From assembly GCA_004151065.3 (NCBI GenBank), contig NWUY0300033475.1:17008-38527 (forward strand): DNA of 21,520 bases, given 5' to 3'. The notes under the pieces are model-generated. The model saw nothing but the letters and a program-made list of their open reading frames with translations. It was not told the DNA's origin and searched no databases. Both the position numbers and the translations under genes were made by a program. The stretch is from Larix sibirica. Taxonomy: Eukaryota > Streptophyta > Pinopsida > Pinales > Pinaceae. This document shows, one piece after another, positions 9,105 through 16,788 of the stretch (its first letter is position 1; each line of letters opens with the position of its first letter).

Positions 9105-10367
9105 TCAGTATCTCCTGCCCATATCAATAGCAGGAGCAGCAGCAGAGGGTATTGTATCGGCTTGTAGTGTTCTGGTGGCAGCAACGTCCAATCCACAGCT
9201 GCAATTTCTGTAACTTTTATTAATGGAATCCTTCATGCTCTTGATGCTTGATTGTGTCTGCGCAATTTCCTCCATGGGAAATATTGGCAGGGGGGCTTTA
9301 GCTGAATGTGGACTGGTAGTGCTAGCTTTCTTGCTGAATGTATGAAAAACTACTACCCCTCCTGCATGAAGTTCTTGACGGGTAGTGGTTTCGCACTCGT
9401 AACCGCTGGGCAGAGCCGAACCCACCCAAGAATTCAAAGGATCTTGTCCAGATTTTTCTCGGGAATCGTTTGTGTAGATAGAGAAGGACAATGTAGAGGG
9501 ATTGAATGTACCTGCAACGCGGCTTAAAAGGTCTTGCAGGTCCAGAGTTCGAGGGTCATAGCCCATTACTTCGAAGCTAGCATAACTGTAGCCCTCCTCC
9601 GGTGTAACATGTATAGTCGAATACCCGCTGGATTCAATGCTGTTCATGGAGTAGCCGCACGGTTCGAAGGCGAAATCGCAAATCTGGGAATTGGGCAACA
9701 GAGTATTGATCCCGGCAGACACTGTCATTTCATTTCCCGTCTCGTTGCCGGGCCTCTTGTAGAAGTGCGCCGCAAGGTCTCTGTCTAGCTCCGTCATGCA
9801 CACTTCCAGCGTGTAAGCCGTAGGTGAAGGGTTCGAATCCTCTTCCTCCGCAACGGCTGAGTATACGTGCCAATTAATTTTCTGAGACTCGGTTCCCATA
9901 AGGTATGCTTTGGAGCCGAGATGGGCAAAGTGGTTATCCAGGAATTTCACTTCTTCGTTGAAGTTCCGGTGAGGAAAAGGCTGCGCTGCAGGGAACAGGA
10001 AAGTTCCACGGCTGTATCTGCATCGGCGTACTCTTAAAAAGAGCTTGCCTGCGTGATGCAGCAGAGGAGGGATTGATTTCAGAAGCTGCGTAGTTCCGCA
10101 GGTTTTGATGATGATTCTCAGAGGGTAGATAAAGAGGCTTGATTCTGAAAGAATGTAAGAATCGAACAAGCTATTACTCAGGCCAGATACTATCGTGCAT
10201 TGTGCAGCCCTGAGAATTTCGTCCAAGTCTGAGAAACTCAAAGTTCTCAGGCCTCCTTTCTTTTCAGTTTCTGAGGATGCCCAGAACTCGATTTCGAGCC
10301 TCTTTTCGAAGCCCTCGAAACCAGGACAGGGCATGGTGTCTGGATCAATTACAGCTGTTGCGGCCAT
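9105..10367 (-). CDS. SAMDC: S-adenosylmethionine decarboxylase proenzyme
   Basis: Decarboxylates AdoMet to decarboxylated AdoMet, the aminopropyl donor for spermidine and spermine; a cytosolic pyruvoyl enzyme in this family. The product is 420 residues from ATG at 10,367; an upstream in-frame ATG at 10,475 lies inside intron 2 and is excluded. Family landmarks: GFEGFEKRLEIEF (Glu18, Glu21), YILSESSLF with self-cleavage expected between Glu75 and Ser76 to form the pyruvoyl group, IIIKTCGTT (active-site Cys90), RGTFLFPAAQPFPHRNF, WHVYSA, then CGYSMN (Ser240) and STIHVTPEEGYSYASFE (His253), the pair that promotes serinolysis. All key residues are present, so activity is likely. The CDS is intronless, as in other plants. 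The C-terminus after about 350 is roughly 40-60 residues longer than I expect for plant enzymes and is Ser/Thr/Ala-rich with no known domain. Translation is probably controlled by the upstream ORFs. Confidence 0.96.
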   Translation of the reverse strand: MAATAVIDPDTMPCPGFEGFEKRLEIEFWASSETEKKGGLRTLSFSDLDEILRAAQCTIVSGLSNSLFDSYILSESSLFIYPLRIIIKTCGTTQLLKSIPPLLHHAGKLFLRVRRCRYSRGTFLFPAAQPFPHRNFNEEVKFLDNHFAHLGSKAYLMGTESQKINWHVYSAVAEEEDSNPSPTAYTLEVCMTELDRDLAAHFYKRPGNETGNEMTVSAGINTLLPNSQICDFAFEPCGYSMNSIESSGYSTIHVTPEEGYSYASFEVMGYDPRTLDLQDLLSRVAGTFNPSTLSFSIYTNDSREKSGQDPLNSWVGSALPSGYECETTTRQELHAGGVVVFHTFSKKASTTSPHSAKAPLPIFPMEEIAQTQSSIKSMKDSINKSYRNCSCGLDVAATRTLQADTIPSAAAPAIDMGRRY

Positions 10368-10438
10368 TTGAATTTTTATGCTGAATAACACAAGACTCGA
10401 GAATATCCTTCGGAACAGCGACTTGAATCCACTATATA

Positions 10439-10690
10439 TCAGGAAGGATTTCTCACACACTGCACAGACCGACATACATTCGAAGCAACAGCCAAATGTT
10501 AAAACCAGCAGCTGAAATCCGCGACATAAAGATAAAATGTAGAAGAATCAAACATACATACATTGCAGTAACTAACCCACAAAAAGTTCTCGATACGGGC
10601 GTGGGGTCGAATATCTTCAGTCTCGTAACGAAATTCTTGCTTGAAATTCAGAATATTCATAGCCATGCGAGTATTTGCTTGCTTCTCCAT
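10439..10690 (-). CDS. Conserved small upstream ORF of SAMDC (spliced, 49 aa)
   Basis: Regulatory peptide uORF in the AdoMetDC leader. Plant AdoMetDC mRNAs carry a conserved uORF of about 50 codons that represses main-ORF translation when polyamines are high. The exons are 10,690-10,562 (43 codons) and 10,459-10,439 (6 codons and TGA), joined in phase 0 across a 102-bp GT-AG intron. It starts M-E-K, comparable with the usual M-E-S start. It keeps the core Y-x-x-E-D-I-R-P (residues 22-29), I33, F36, Y41 and N43, and ends N-C-V-R-N-P-S-stop, against the angiosperm ending N-C-V-R-K-P-S that I recall. Without splicing the frame would run into an unrelated 20-residue tail. The ATG context is good (A at -3, G at +4). 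The main ATG lies 71 nt after the stop, with no ATG between. The N-terminal half is strongly diverged. Confidence 0.9.
10460..10561 (-). other. Intron 2 of SAMDC (inside the small uORF)
   Basis: The donor is AAT|GTATGTATG at 10,561 and the acceptor TCTGTGCAG| at 10,460, 102 bp, AT/T-rich. Removal joins Asn43 to Cys44 of the uORF peptide in phase 0 and restores its conserved end. The recovered peptide is strong evidence that the intron is real. Confidence 0.9.
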
Positions 10691-10698
10691 AATAACAT
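10657..10698 (-). CDS. Tiny upstream ORF of SAMDC, extended to 13 codons
   Basis: ATG at 10,698 is the first AUG of the predicted spliced leader. It lies 8 nt before the small uORF start, in the +2 relation expected of the plant 'tiny uORF', whose stop normally shares its last A with the small uORF ATG. Here the third codon (10,692-10,690) is TTA where TAA would be expected. The frame therefore continues for 13 codons to TGA at 10,659-10,657, which overlaps Met11 of the small uORF as ATGA. Its start context is weak (T at -3, T at +4), which favours leaky scanning. In the published plant model the tiny uORF relieves repression by the small uORF when polyamines are low. Whether the altered stop is real, a variant or an error cannot be told from sequence alone. 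Confidence 0.7.
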   Translation of the reverse strand: MLLWRSKQILAWL

Positions 10699-10710
10699 CC
10701 ACCCTGATCA

Positions 10711-11029
10711 CTGTAACACATAGAATTCAGAAGAGATTCCAACATAAAATATACTAAAAGTAATAATGATAGGCCACAGTTCTGAATGCTCATAACAGTA
10801 ACCACATAAATTCCTGCAGTGTTTTGTTGACATTCGCTGCAAGTACTGGGTGGTCGAGCATGATTATGTTTCGTAAGATATAAAAAATTTGTCACCATAT
10901 TAATGTGGGCCTGGAGCACGAGTAAGAAAGCAATAATAGAAACAAAAAAATACCTTGGCAATGCCGTTACGAAGTGCGAAACAGAAAACAAAACAAAAAA
11001 ATGAATGTGAAAAATGGCATGCATCTTAC
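10711..11029 (-). other. Intron 1 of SAMDC (5' leader)
   Basis: The acceptor is GTGTTACAG| at 10,711 after a T-rich stretch. The best donor is CTCC|GTAAGATGC at 11,029, giving 319 bp. A second good donor, CCAAG|GTATTT at 10,953, would give 243 bp but would keep upstream ATGs in the leader. The 11,029 donor leaves an ATG-free first exon, so I prefer it. An internal acceptor-like CAG near 10,912 after a long pyrimidine run also exists. The boundaries are inferred, not tested. Confidence 0.7.
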
Positions 11030-11110
11030 GGAGGGCCTGTAAAGAAAAGTTGTTATCGAGAAGATATTGCAGCTCTAAAAACACACAGAATCGTTTCAAG
11101 AACAGAGGGG
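11030..11110 (-). other. SAMDC leader exon 1 (untranslated)
   Basis: Predicted transcribed segment between the expected start site, about 30 nt downstream of the TATA box, and the intron 1 donor. It has no ATG and is pyrimidine-rich in places. The start coordinate is an estimate. Confidence 0.6.
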
Positions 11111-11120
11111 GTTTAGGGTT
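11111..11120 (-). promoter_or_regulatory. Telo-box at the SAMDC start site
   Basis: The minus strand reads AACCCTAAAC inside a run of CCCAAAACCC units. Telo-boxes (AAACCCTAA) are known near the start of plant genes for translation and growth functions. The position between TATA and exon 1 fits this, but function is inferred. Confidence 0.6.
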
Positions 11121-11134
11121 TTGGGTTTTGGGAT

Positions 11135-11142
11135 TTTATATA
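11135..11142 (-). promoter_or_regulatory. TATA box of SAMDC
   Basis: On the minus strand the sequence reads GTATATAAAATCCC. The TATATAAA core lies about 30 nt before the presumed start at about 11,110, suitably placed for the leader exon. Confidence 0.75.
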
Positions 11143-11192
11143 CAAATATGGACAAGAAAGGGCAGAGGAAAAGCAGATAAAATGGGCAGCGG

Positions 11193-11198
11193 CACGTG
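11193..11198. promoter_or_regulatory. G-box CACGTG upstream of SAMDC
   Basis: Palindromic CACGTG in the context GGCACGTGAG, about 50 bp upstream of the TATA box. G-box/ABRE cores bind bZIP or bHLH factors, and stress or ABA responsiveness is common for AdoMetDC genes. A six-base match alone is weak, but its position supports it. Confidence 0.5.
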
Positions 11199-11199
11199 A

Positions 11200-12840
11200 G
11201 TAGATAGATTTTCAAGTCCATCTAATGCAATGCAATGCTAGAAGAGATACAGACATAAACCCTCATTGCATTTTTTCATCAATCCCCGTCTTTCAGACAC
11301 CGTGATTTCATGCATACTCTACTATTGTGATGCCAAGCGGCCATTGAAACAAGGGAAAAAGAGCAAAAGGTAAAGAGATGTTACTACCATTGCAGATTGA
11401 ATGGCATGTTGTCCACGAGGAAGCGCTGTAGCAGGAGAAAGGGAAGAGTTGGTTAGGATAATGCGGGTAAAGAATTAAGCAGAGGCAGGGATTTATAGAA
11501 CGGGAGAACATCGAGCAGGATCTTCTTTAGCACGAGGAATTTAGAGATGTGAGCTGGAATAACTAGGGATGCTATGATGATGATTAGGATGAGGCGCGGA
11601 GGATCAGGTGATGCAGCATCATTGGATGGCGATGGCCATGGCGCTGTTGGGAAGGGAGTTTTCACGCCGCTCACAGTGGGATTTCGATTTGAAATGTGTG
11701 AGTGGCACCAACTGATCACGCGCACCACAAGAAGAAGGAAGGATGGATTGGAAGAGAAAGAGAACGGTTTGTTGTTGAGCGTGGTGAAGCGTGGGGTCGG
11801 AGGGGGGCCACCGGTCGATTCGCAGGGCATTATCCACCAACACGCCATTCATGCCATTCCATGTCATCCTATCACCTTCCATCATTCCCCATATCTCTGT
11901 GTGCGCTTCTTTCATGGCTGTGTGTGTGTCTGGTTGGGTTTTTCCTTGCCTCCTCCTCCTCCTTGCAGAAAGAGGGATGATGGAATACGCGCTGATTCCT
12001 GATTATTACGCCCACACGAGTACTTACTTGTTGGTATGATACCCAGCGTCAGAAAAAACATTGATTGATTGGAAGCCTTTTCCACAGACAGACAGACGCA
12101 GATACACATGATGATGATGATGGGAGCCTGGTCCAGCGAGCGACAAACCCCAGGAGCCAAGAAAGCCAAGCCAAGGCAAAGCAGCAACACACACACAATA
12201 GAAAAATGTGTTCGTGGCAGGCTGCTCCTTCTCTCTCTCTCTCGAGGCACAAAACTGAATTGGGACGCATATCGGATTGCAGGATTGGCTGTGTGCTGCT
12301 GGCAGGCATTCCCAGGCATTCCCATTCCCTGCGTTCTGTGGAATTTTGGTGGTTTGTTGGAAATGGCGACTATTATGATTATGTGATTCCATTCATCATC
12401 ATCCTGGAATCGTCATCATCATGCACCTTTCTTTCTTTATTCCTTTCTTTCCAAAATCCCATTCCCTGCGTTTAAGTTGCTTTCTGGCGACAAATCTAAA
12501 TAAGTAGTTTTGTATGGACAGATGGACTGGTAATGCACGCGTACGCATGCACCCCACGCCTGACACCAACTCCGTCTTCCTTCACGTCCCCCACACCCCC
12601 ATTCCAATGCCTCCTCTCTCCTACACCTTTGCACGTATGAAATGCTTCGATCGCTTATCATTATTCATCTCATCCCTTCCTAGGCCATTATATGGATTGG
12701 GATTGTTCATGCGTGTGGAATCTCTTACAACTAATTCCCGATCATTACACTCCTTCATCGATCATGCTCTCTCTTCACCGACCTAATCGCCCCCACCCTA
12801 ACCAATCTCACTTCAAAAAGATGTAAGCTAAACTATCAGT
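11200..12840. other. GC-richer repeat-poor region upstream of SAMDC
   Basis: This stretch lacks recognisable retroelement frames and is clearly less AT-rich than the flanks. It carries simple repeats: a GAT run (12,108-12,123), a CT run (12,231-12,243) and a GACA run (about 12,086-12,097). An exact 15-bp repeat (cccattccctgcgtt) lies at 12,321-12,335 and 12,458-12,472. Many overlapping open frames exist on both strands (up to 142 codons), but none has a recognisable domain, and they arise where stops are rare. It is best read as upstream regulatory DNA. An unrecognised exon on either strand cannot be excluded. Confidence 0.5.
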
Positions 12841-12946
12841 GATTTGTATTAGTTTTCGGGGGGTAGGGTTGCTCATTGGCCCGTTGTGACAAGGCTCGAA
12901 GGACCTTAGGAAAAAGGGTCTCGGGACGTCTCGGCCCTTGCTGAGT

Positions 12947-12947
12947 N
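12947..12947. other. Ambiguous base (n)
   Basis: A single undetermined base near the left end of the plus-strand LINE fragment; a second one lies at 21,321. Confidence 0.99.
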
Positions 12948-13009
12948 GGATAGTAGTAAATCCGGGTAAATCCTTAATCTTGGGGGAAGGATTGGAGGAT
13001 GAGGAATTA

Positions 13010-14500
13010 TGGTTTTAGCTCTTTGCTTGGTTTCATTGGGTCTAAAATTGAGGATGGCTTGAAATACCTTGGTTTCAACCTTAAAACTTCAGTTTAGGAG
13101 ATAAAAGATTAGGATTGGTTTATATGAAAATGTGAAAGGAGAGTTGCAAATTGGTGTTTGCGATGGCTTTCTAAAGGAGAAAGATTAACTTTGATAAAAT
13201 ATGTTTTGGTTTCCATACCGGTTTACTGGTCTTTGTGATGGATACCAAGAGGTGTTTTGAATAAGATAACATCCCTTAACATGTGCTTCTTTTGGTCAGG
13301 TAACTCTGAGAAAAAAGGTTGCATGTGGAAAAATTGGAAGTTGGTATCACTGCCGGAAGAACTGGGAGGGTGGGGCATAAAGAGACTGGTCCCCTTCCCA
13401 TCATCTCCTGTGGCTAAAAGAATTTGGAGACTTATAGAGGGGAGAGGACTCTGGGTGGGAGTTGTAAAGCAGAAAATATGTTAGCCCTCTATCTATTGTT
13501 GATTGGCTTAGAAAGCCTTCTAAATCTGTTTGGAATGTGTCAACCATTTGGAAGGAAGTTGTTCAATTCTTTCTCTTTGATTGGGGAGAGGACTCTGGGT
13601 GGGAGTTGTAAAGTAGAAAATATATTAGCCCTCTGTCTATTGTTGATTGGCTTATAAAGCCTTCTAAATCTGTTTGGAACGTGTCAACCATTTGGAAGGA
13701 AGTTGTTCAATCATTTCTCTTTGATTGGGGAAGGACTATCCTGGAAGTTTGGACATGGACAAAGTGTTTGGTTGGGAGTTGATATGTTGGTAGGAAGTGG
13801 GAAATCCTTGCATTCTCTTGTGCAACACATGGTTAGTCATTTGCGTGAGGAGGGTTATACCTCACTCAATCAAATAATTGATAATAGTGGAAGTGGGAGA
13901 TGGGACCATAGGTGGGATTCGACCTCTTATATGGGCTTCGATGTGGAGGATGGTAGGCATTGAGAATATTACATTGGGAATCTAAGAAATACCTATTACC
14001 CACATTAGAGTTCAAGACTATAATGATCACTTAATTTGAGCATGTGCTCCAAGTGGGAGGTGTGTCCAAAAGTAGGATATAAATTCCTCATGTTGAATGA
14101 AGTATAGGGAGAACCTCTCTGGTGGTGGAAAGCTACTTGGAGGCTCCAGTGTCCATTGAAATCCAATTCCTTTGGCTATTATTATTAGACAAATTCCTTA
14201 CCTGGGATCATTTGTAACATAGAAACAGGGAAGGACCAAGGAGATGCTACTTATGTAAGGAAGCAGAGGAAACTAATTTGCATTTGGCAGTGGAATGTGG
14301 ATTTACCAAGCAAGTTTGGAAAGGCATCGAAGACTCTTTAGGTGTTTTGCATATTTGGGCTAGCTTGTCAGTGGAAGCGTGTTTTTGAAATCGATGCAAT
14401 AATAAGGAAATGGAGGATTTTAGAGCAATTCCTACAATCATTAACTGGAGTACCTGGATTGCGAGAAACGAAAGCCTATTTGAAGACATAAATTATCTTT
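13010..14500 (+). pseudogene. LINE ORF2 remnant: post-RT region and zf-RVT
   Basis: The frame reads IEDGLKYLGFNLKTSV, then RRVANWCLRWLSKGERLTLIKYVLVSIPVYW, shortened here to its key blocks: RWLSKGERLTLIK and VSIPVYW, the region that follows the catalytic RT core in plant LINEs. Next come PRGVLNKITS, FFWSGN and LGGWGIKRL, then KFGHGQSVWLGVDMLVGSG after the duplication. Finally CYLCKEAEE and HLAVECGF form the zf-RVT pattern C-x2-C...H-x4-C (14,245-14,300). Stops lie at 13,095 (TAG), 13,110 (TAG), 13,125 (TGA) and 13,236 (TGA), followed by frameshifts, one of which (an extra A near 13,480) is present in both duplicate copies. The RT catalytic FADD block is not present in the window. Confidence 0.85.
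13439..13726 (+). repeat. 144-bp tandem duplication inside the LINE ORF2
   Basis: Units 13,439-13,582 and 13,583-13,726 align end to end with seven mismatches by eye (about 95% identity) and no indels. The unit length is a multiple of three. Both units carry the same one-base insertion that breaks the frame after K-Q-K, so the frameshift predates the duplication. Confidence 0.95.
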
Positions 14501-14592
14501 TTTTTTTTTGCGTAGCTCGAAGTTTAAGTATTTAAAATTTCTTTCCTCAAGTTAAAAAACTGAAGAAGGTAAGAGTGGTGAAGCCAACATAG

Positions 14593-15003
14593 TTGAATTG
14601 TTTTCCTAGAGCTTTCTTTGATGGGGCTTCACAAAGTAATATAAGTCTTTGTGCAGTAGGAGGCGTATTTTACTTATCTGAGCTTCATTCTATCGCATTC
14701 AGAGCAGGATTGGGACCTAGATCTAATAATTTTGCAAAGATTAAAGCACTATGGCTAATGCTCAGACTAGCCAGGGATGAAGGAATAAATAAGTTGAATG
14801 TATATGGAGACTCGTTGTTAATCATTAAATGGATGCGAGATGAATATAGATGTCAAAACATGTTTTTGGGAGAAATCCTGGAGGAGACTCATTGGATAAG
14901 CTCTGCCTCTGAAGAGGTGAATTACCAACATGTATTTAGAGAACAAAATTTGGAAGCAGATGCTTTAATGAAAGGCAGGGTTTTCATGAGAAAGGGTGAA
15001 TAG
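14593..15003 (+). pseudogene. LINE RNase H domain (catalytic Glu replaced)
   Basis: A 136-codon open frame at the C-terminal end of the plus-strand LINE ORF2. It has FFDGASQSN (first catalytic Asp), GGVFYLSELHSIAFRAGLG, NNFAKIKALWLMLRLA (the position of the catalytic Glu in N-x-A-E is Lys), LNVYGDSLLIIKWM (second Asp) and HVFREQNLEADALMKG (last Asp). Length and motif order match LINE-associated RNase H. The upstream ORF2 frame is broken, so the open frame probably survives by chance. The Glu-to-Lys change would abolish nuclease activity. The annotated start is only the first Met of the open frame; in the element this is the end of one long polyprotein. Confidence 0.88.
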
Positions 15004-15200
15004 GTAATTATGAATAATGGTGTTGAGGACTCTTTGAGGGCATGGTAGCTGGCGAAGTATGCAAAATTTGTACAGGTTACAGGTTTCCAGATTGGTGGAG
15101 AAGATATCATGTACTGTATGAACTTTATTTGGAATGTATGCTTCAATTTTTAGGTTTCTGGCCTGATGTGTCTTGTATTATATAAACATATATATGAATA

Positions 15201-15390
15201 GCTATGTCTTGAAGAAAATGCAAGGGAGGCTACAAACCTAAATGGGAGCTTTTGTATGACATTTAGCTACATGATATCTATGTTTTGAATGCTTTTGTAA
15301 GGGACTCAAGAAACTGGGTGCTTTTGTATGACATTTAGCTACATAGTAGCTATGTTTTGAATGCAACTGTAAAGGACTTAGGAAACTGGT
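15201..15390 (+). repeat. 72-bp tandem repeat in the LINE 3' tail
   Basis: Units beginning with gcttttgtatgacatttagc at 15,248 and 15,320 repeat with a 72-bp period. A third, more diverged partial unit precedes them around 15,195-15,245. Short tandem repeats in the 3' untranslated region are common in LINEs. Confidence 0.8.
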
Positions 15391-15479
15391 CTTTAGGAGA
15401 AGATCCTACTACCTTTTGCTACAGGTAGTTGTTTGAAGATAGCTTAAGTGATGAAAAGAGGTAAGATTAGTGCCAGGCT

Positions 15480-16656
15480 TAATGCATCTAGAGAATATAA
15501 TATTTTTTGTAATTAATATATTAAGAGTTGTTTTTCATGGAAAAAAGTGTCTATTGTTTAATTTAAAGTTTAAACTACTAATGTGGTCATTACGATCTAC
15601 TCTCCAATCTTATTTTCCGCTCTCTATTCTATTTTTTAAGTTGCAAGGATTTGGTGAGTGTTCAAACATCTCTAAGTTGAAACAAAAATCTAAAAAAATT
15701 AAAAGTTGGCGGTTTATATATGGTGAAATTTGAGATATGTTATTTTGAAATTAGTGGTATTGGTTTTAACTTTTCTTGTTAAAGCATAATGCTTAAAAAA
15801 ACCACATTAGCACAATGCTTAGAGAAGCCACACTATCTACTTAGATTTAATCCTGCAAGATTGCATAGAAAAATAGTATTAATATTTTTTATTTAGAAAA
15901 TCGGAAAAAAATATAATTCCATTATATTAATAGTTAATAATATTATTATTATTATTATTTGTAAATAATAATATTTCGATAATATAATTTACCAGTCCAA
16001 ATCATCTAAATAGTTGAACTACTTCGATATGTAAAAGAACGAACAATTACGATCCACTACCTCGCTTTATTAAAAGAAAAAAAATTAATAAAACATTAAT
16101 GCATTAAATGCTTTTGAAGAACAAAAATTTATAAAACATTAATACTTTAAACGCTGTCGAAAAAGCAGAGACAGTCCGTAAAACATTAATACTTTAAACA
16201 CTTCAGGAGGGTTGTTGGAGAAAATGATCTCTTTTGAATGGCTACAATGTGACAAATAAAAGTCTTGAATTTATTATTATCATCACTAAAGGTTTTGTAT
16301 ATAGAATTGACATTGATGCATAGCGAAATAAAGGATTCATTGAATCTAAGTCTCCACTTTATCACTACTCATACAAGACATTATGCACCCAATACCTTTG
16401 ACTTGACATAAGATGCTTAGCATGTACCACAAATGGAAAAGGTAGAGCACAATTCAACCCAAAATGTTTGTTATTGGTGAACGTACAACTAAATATAATT
16501 TCACATTCGATGGAGGCCTTTATTTATTTTAACCTTTTTTTTAATTGAAACAAAGGAAAATGATAACGATGTAGAAAAATTATCTTCATGTCAAAAGAAT
16601 AATGCATTATGATATTATTTTTGTAAAATTTAGCACAAAAATAATTATTGTTTTTA
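15480..16656. other. AT-rich spacer with microsatellite and short repeats
   Basis: No gene seen. The stretch contains an ATT/TTA run at about 15,942-15,960 followed by complementary ataataatatt, so a small hairpin is possible. Three near-copies of taaaacattaat(actttaaac) start at 16,089, 16,132 and 16,179. The 87-codon frame at 15,470-15,733 has no recognised domain. Confidence 0.55.
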
Positions 16657-16756
16657 AGTGATACTTTTTATGGTGATAATGACATATATGTTTAAATGGA
16701 TGGACAACTCATGGAGTGGTCTTTTTATATATCTATATCTTGTTCTCAAGTTCTCT

Positions 16757-16788
16757 ATGGAGAGGGTAAAACATGGAGAGGGTAAAAC
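16757..16788 (+). repeat. 16-bp tandem duplication
   Basis: Two perfect copies of atggagagggtaaaac, followed by the start of a third. Probably slippage. The surrounding 16,657-17,350 has short open frames on the plus strand without recognisable domains. Confidence 0.9.

Larger units (their letters stand above)
12960..15470 (+). mobile_element. 5'-truncated LINE, ORF2 3' half and tail
   Basis: Plus-strand non-LTR element whose recognisable part begins after the polymerase core. It shows the RT thumb/post-RT region (about 13,010-13,490), a duplicated segment (13,439-13,726), further ORF2 sequence, zf-RVT (14,233-14,320), RNase H (14,593-15,003) and a 3' tail with a 72-bp repeat up to about 15,470. 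Several frameshifts and stops make it dead. The domain order is that of plant L1-type ORF2. The left limit is uncertain, because 12,841-12,960 is GC-rich and I could not place it. No clear poly(A) or target duplication was found. Confidence 0.8.

Noticed and set aside
9306-9788. Plus-strand frames of 73 and 84 codons
   Set aside because: Antisense shadows of the AdoMetDC coding region.
10368-10475. 36-residue N-terminal extension of AdoMetDC from ATG at 10,475
   Set aside because: The ATG lies inside intron 2, and the extension has no similarity to the family. The conserved start fits ATG at 10,367.
10617-11099. 160-codon minus-strand frame upstream of AdoMetDC
   Set aside because: It begins with a non-ATG codon, runs through intron 1 and overlaps the conserved uORF in another frame. 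It is a shadow of leader and intron sequence.
11574-12475. Several overlapping frames of 80-142 codons on both strands
   Set aside because: They overlap each other in GC-richer DNA, have low-complexity or repeat-encoded stretches (Met, His, Asp or Ser runs) and no recognisable domain.
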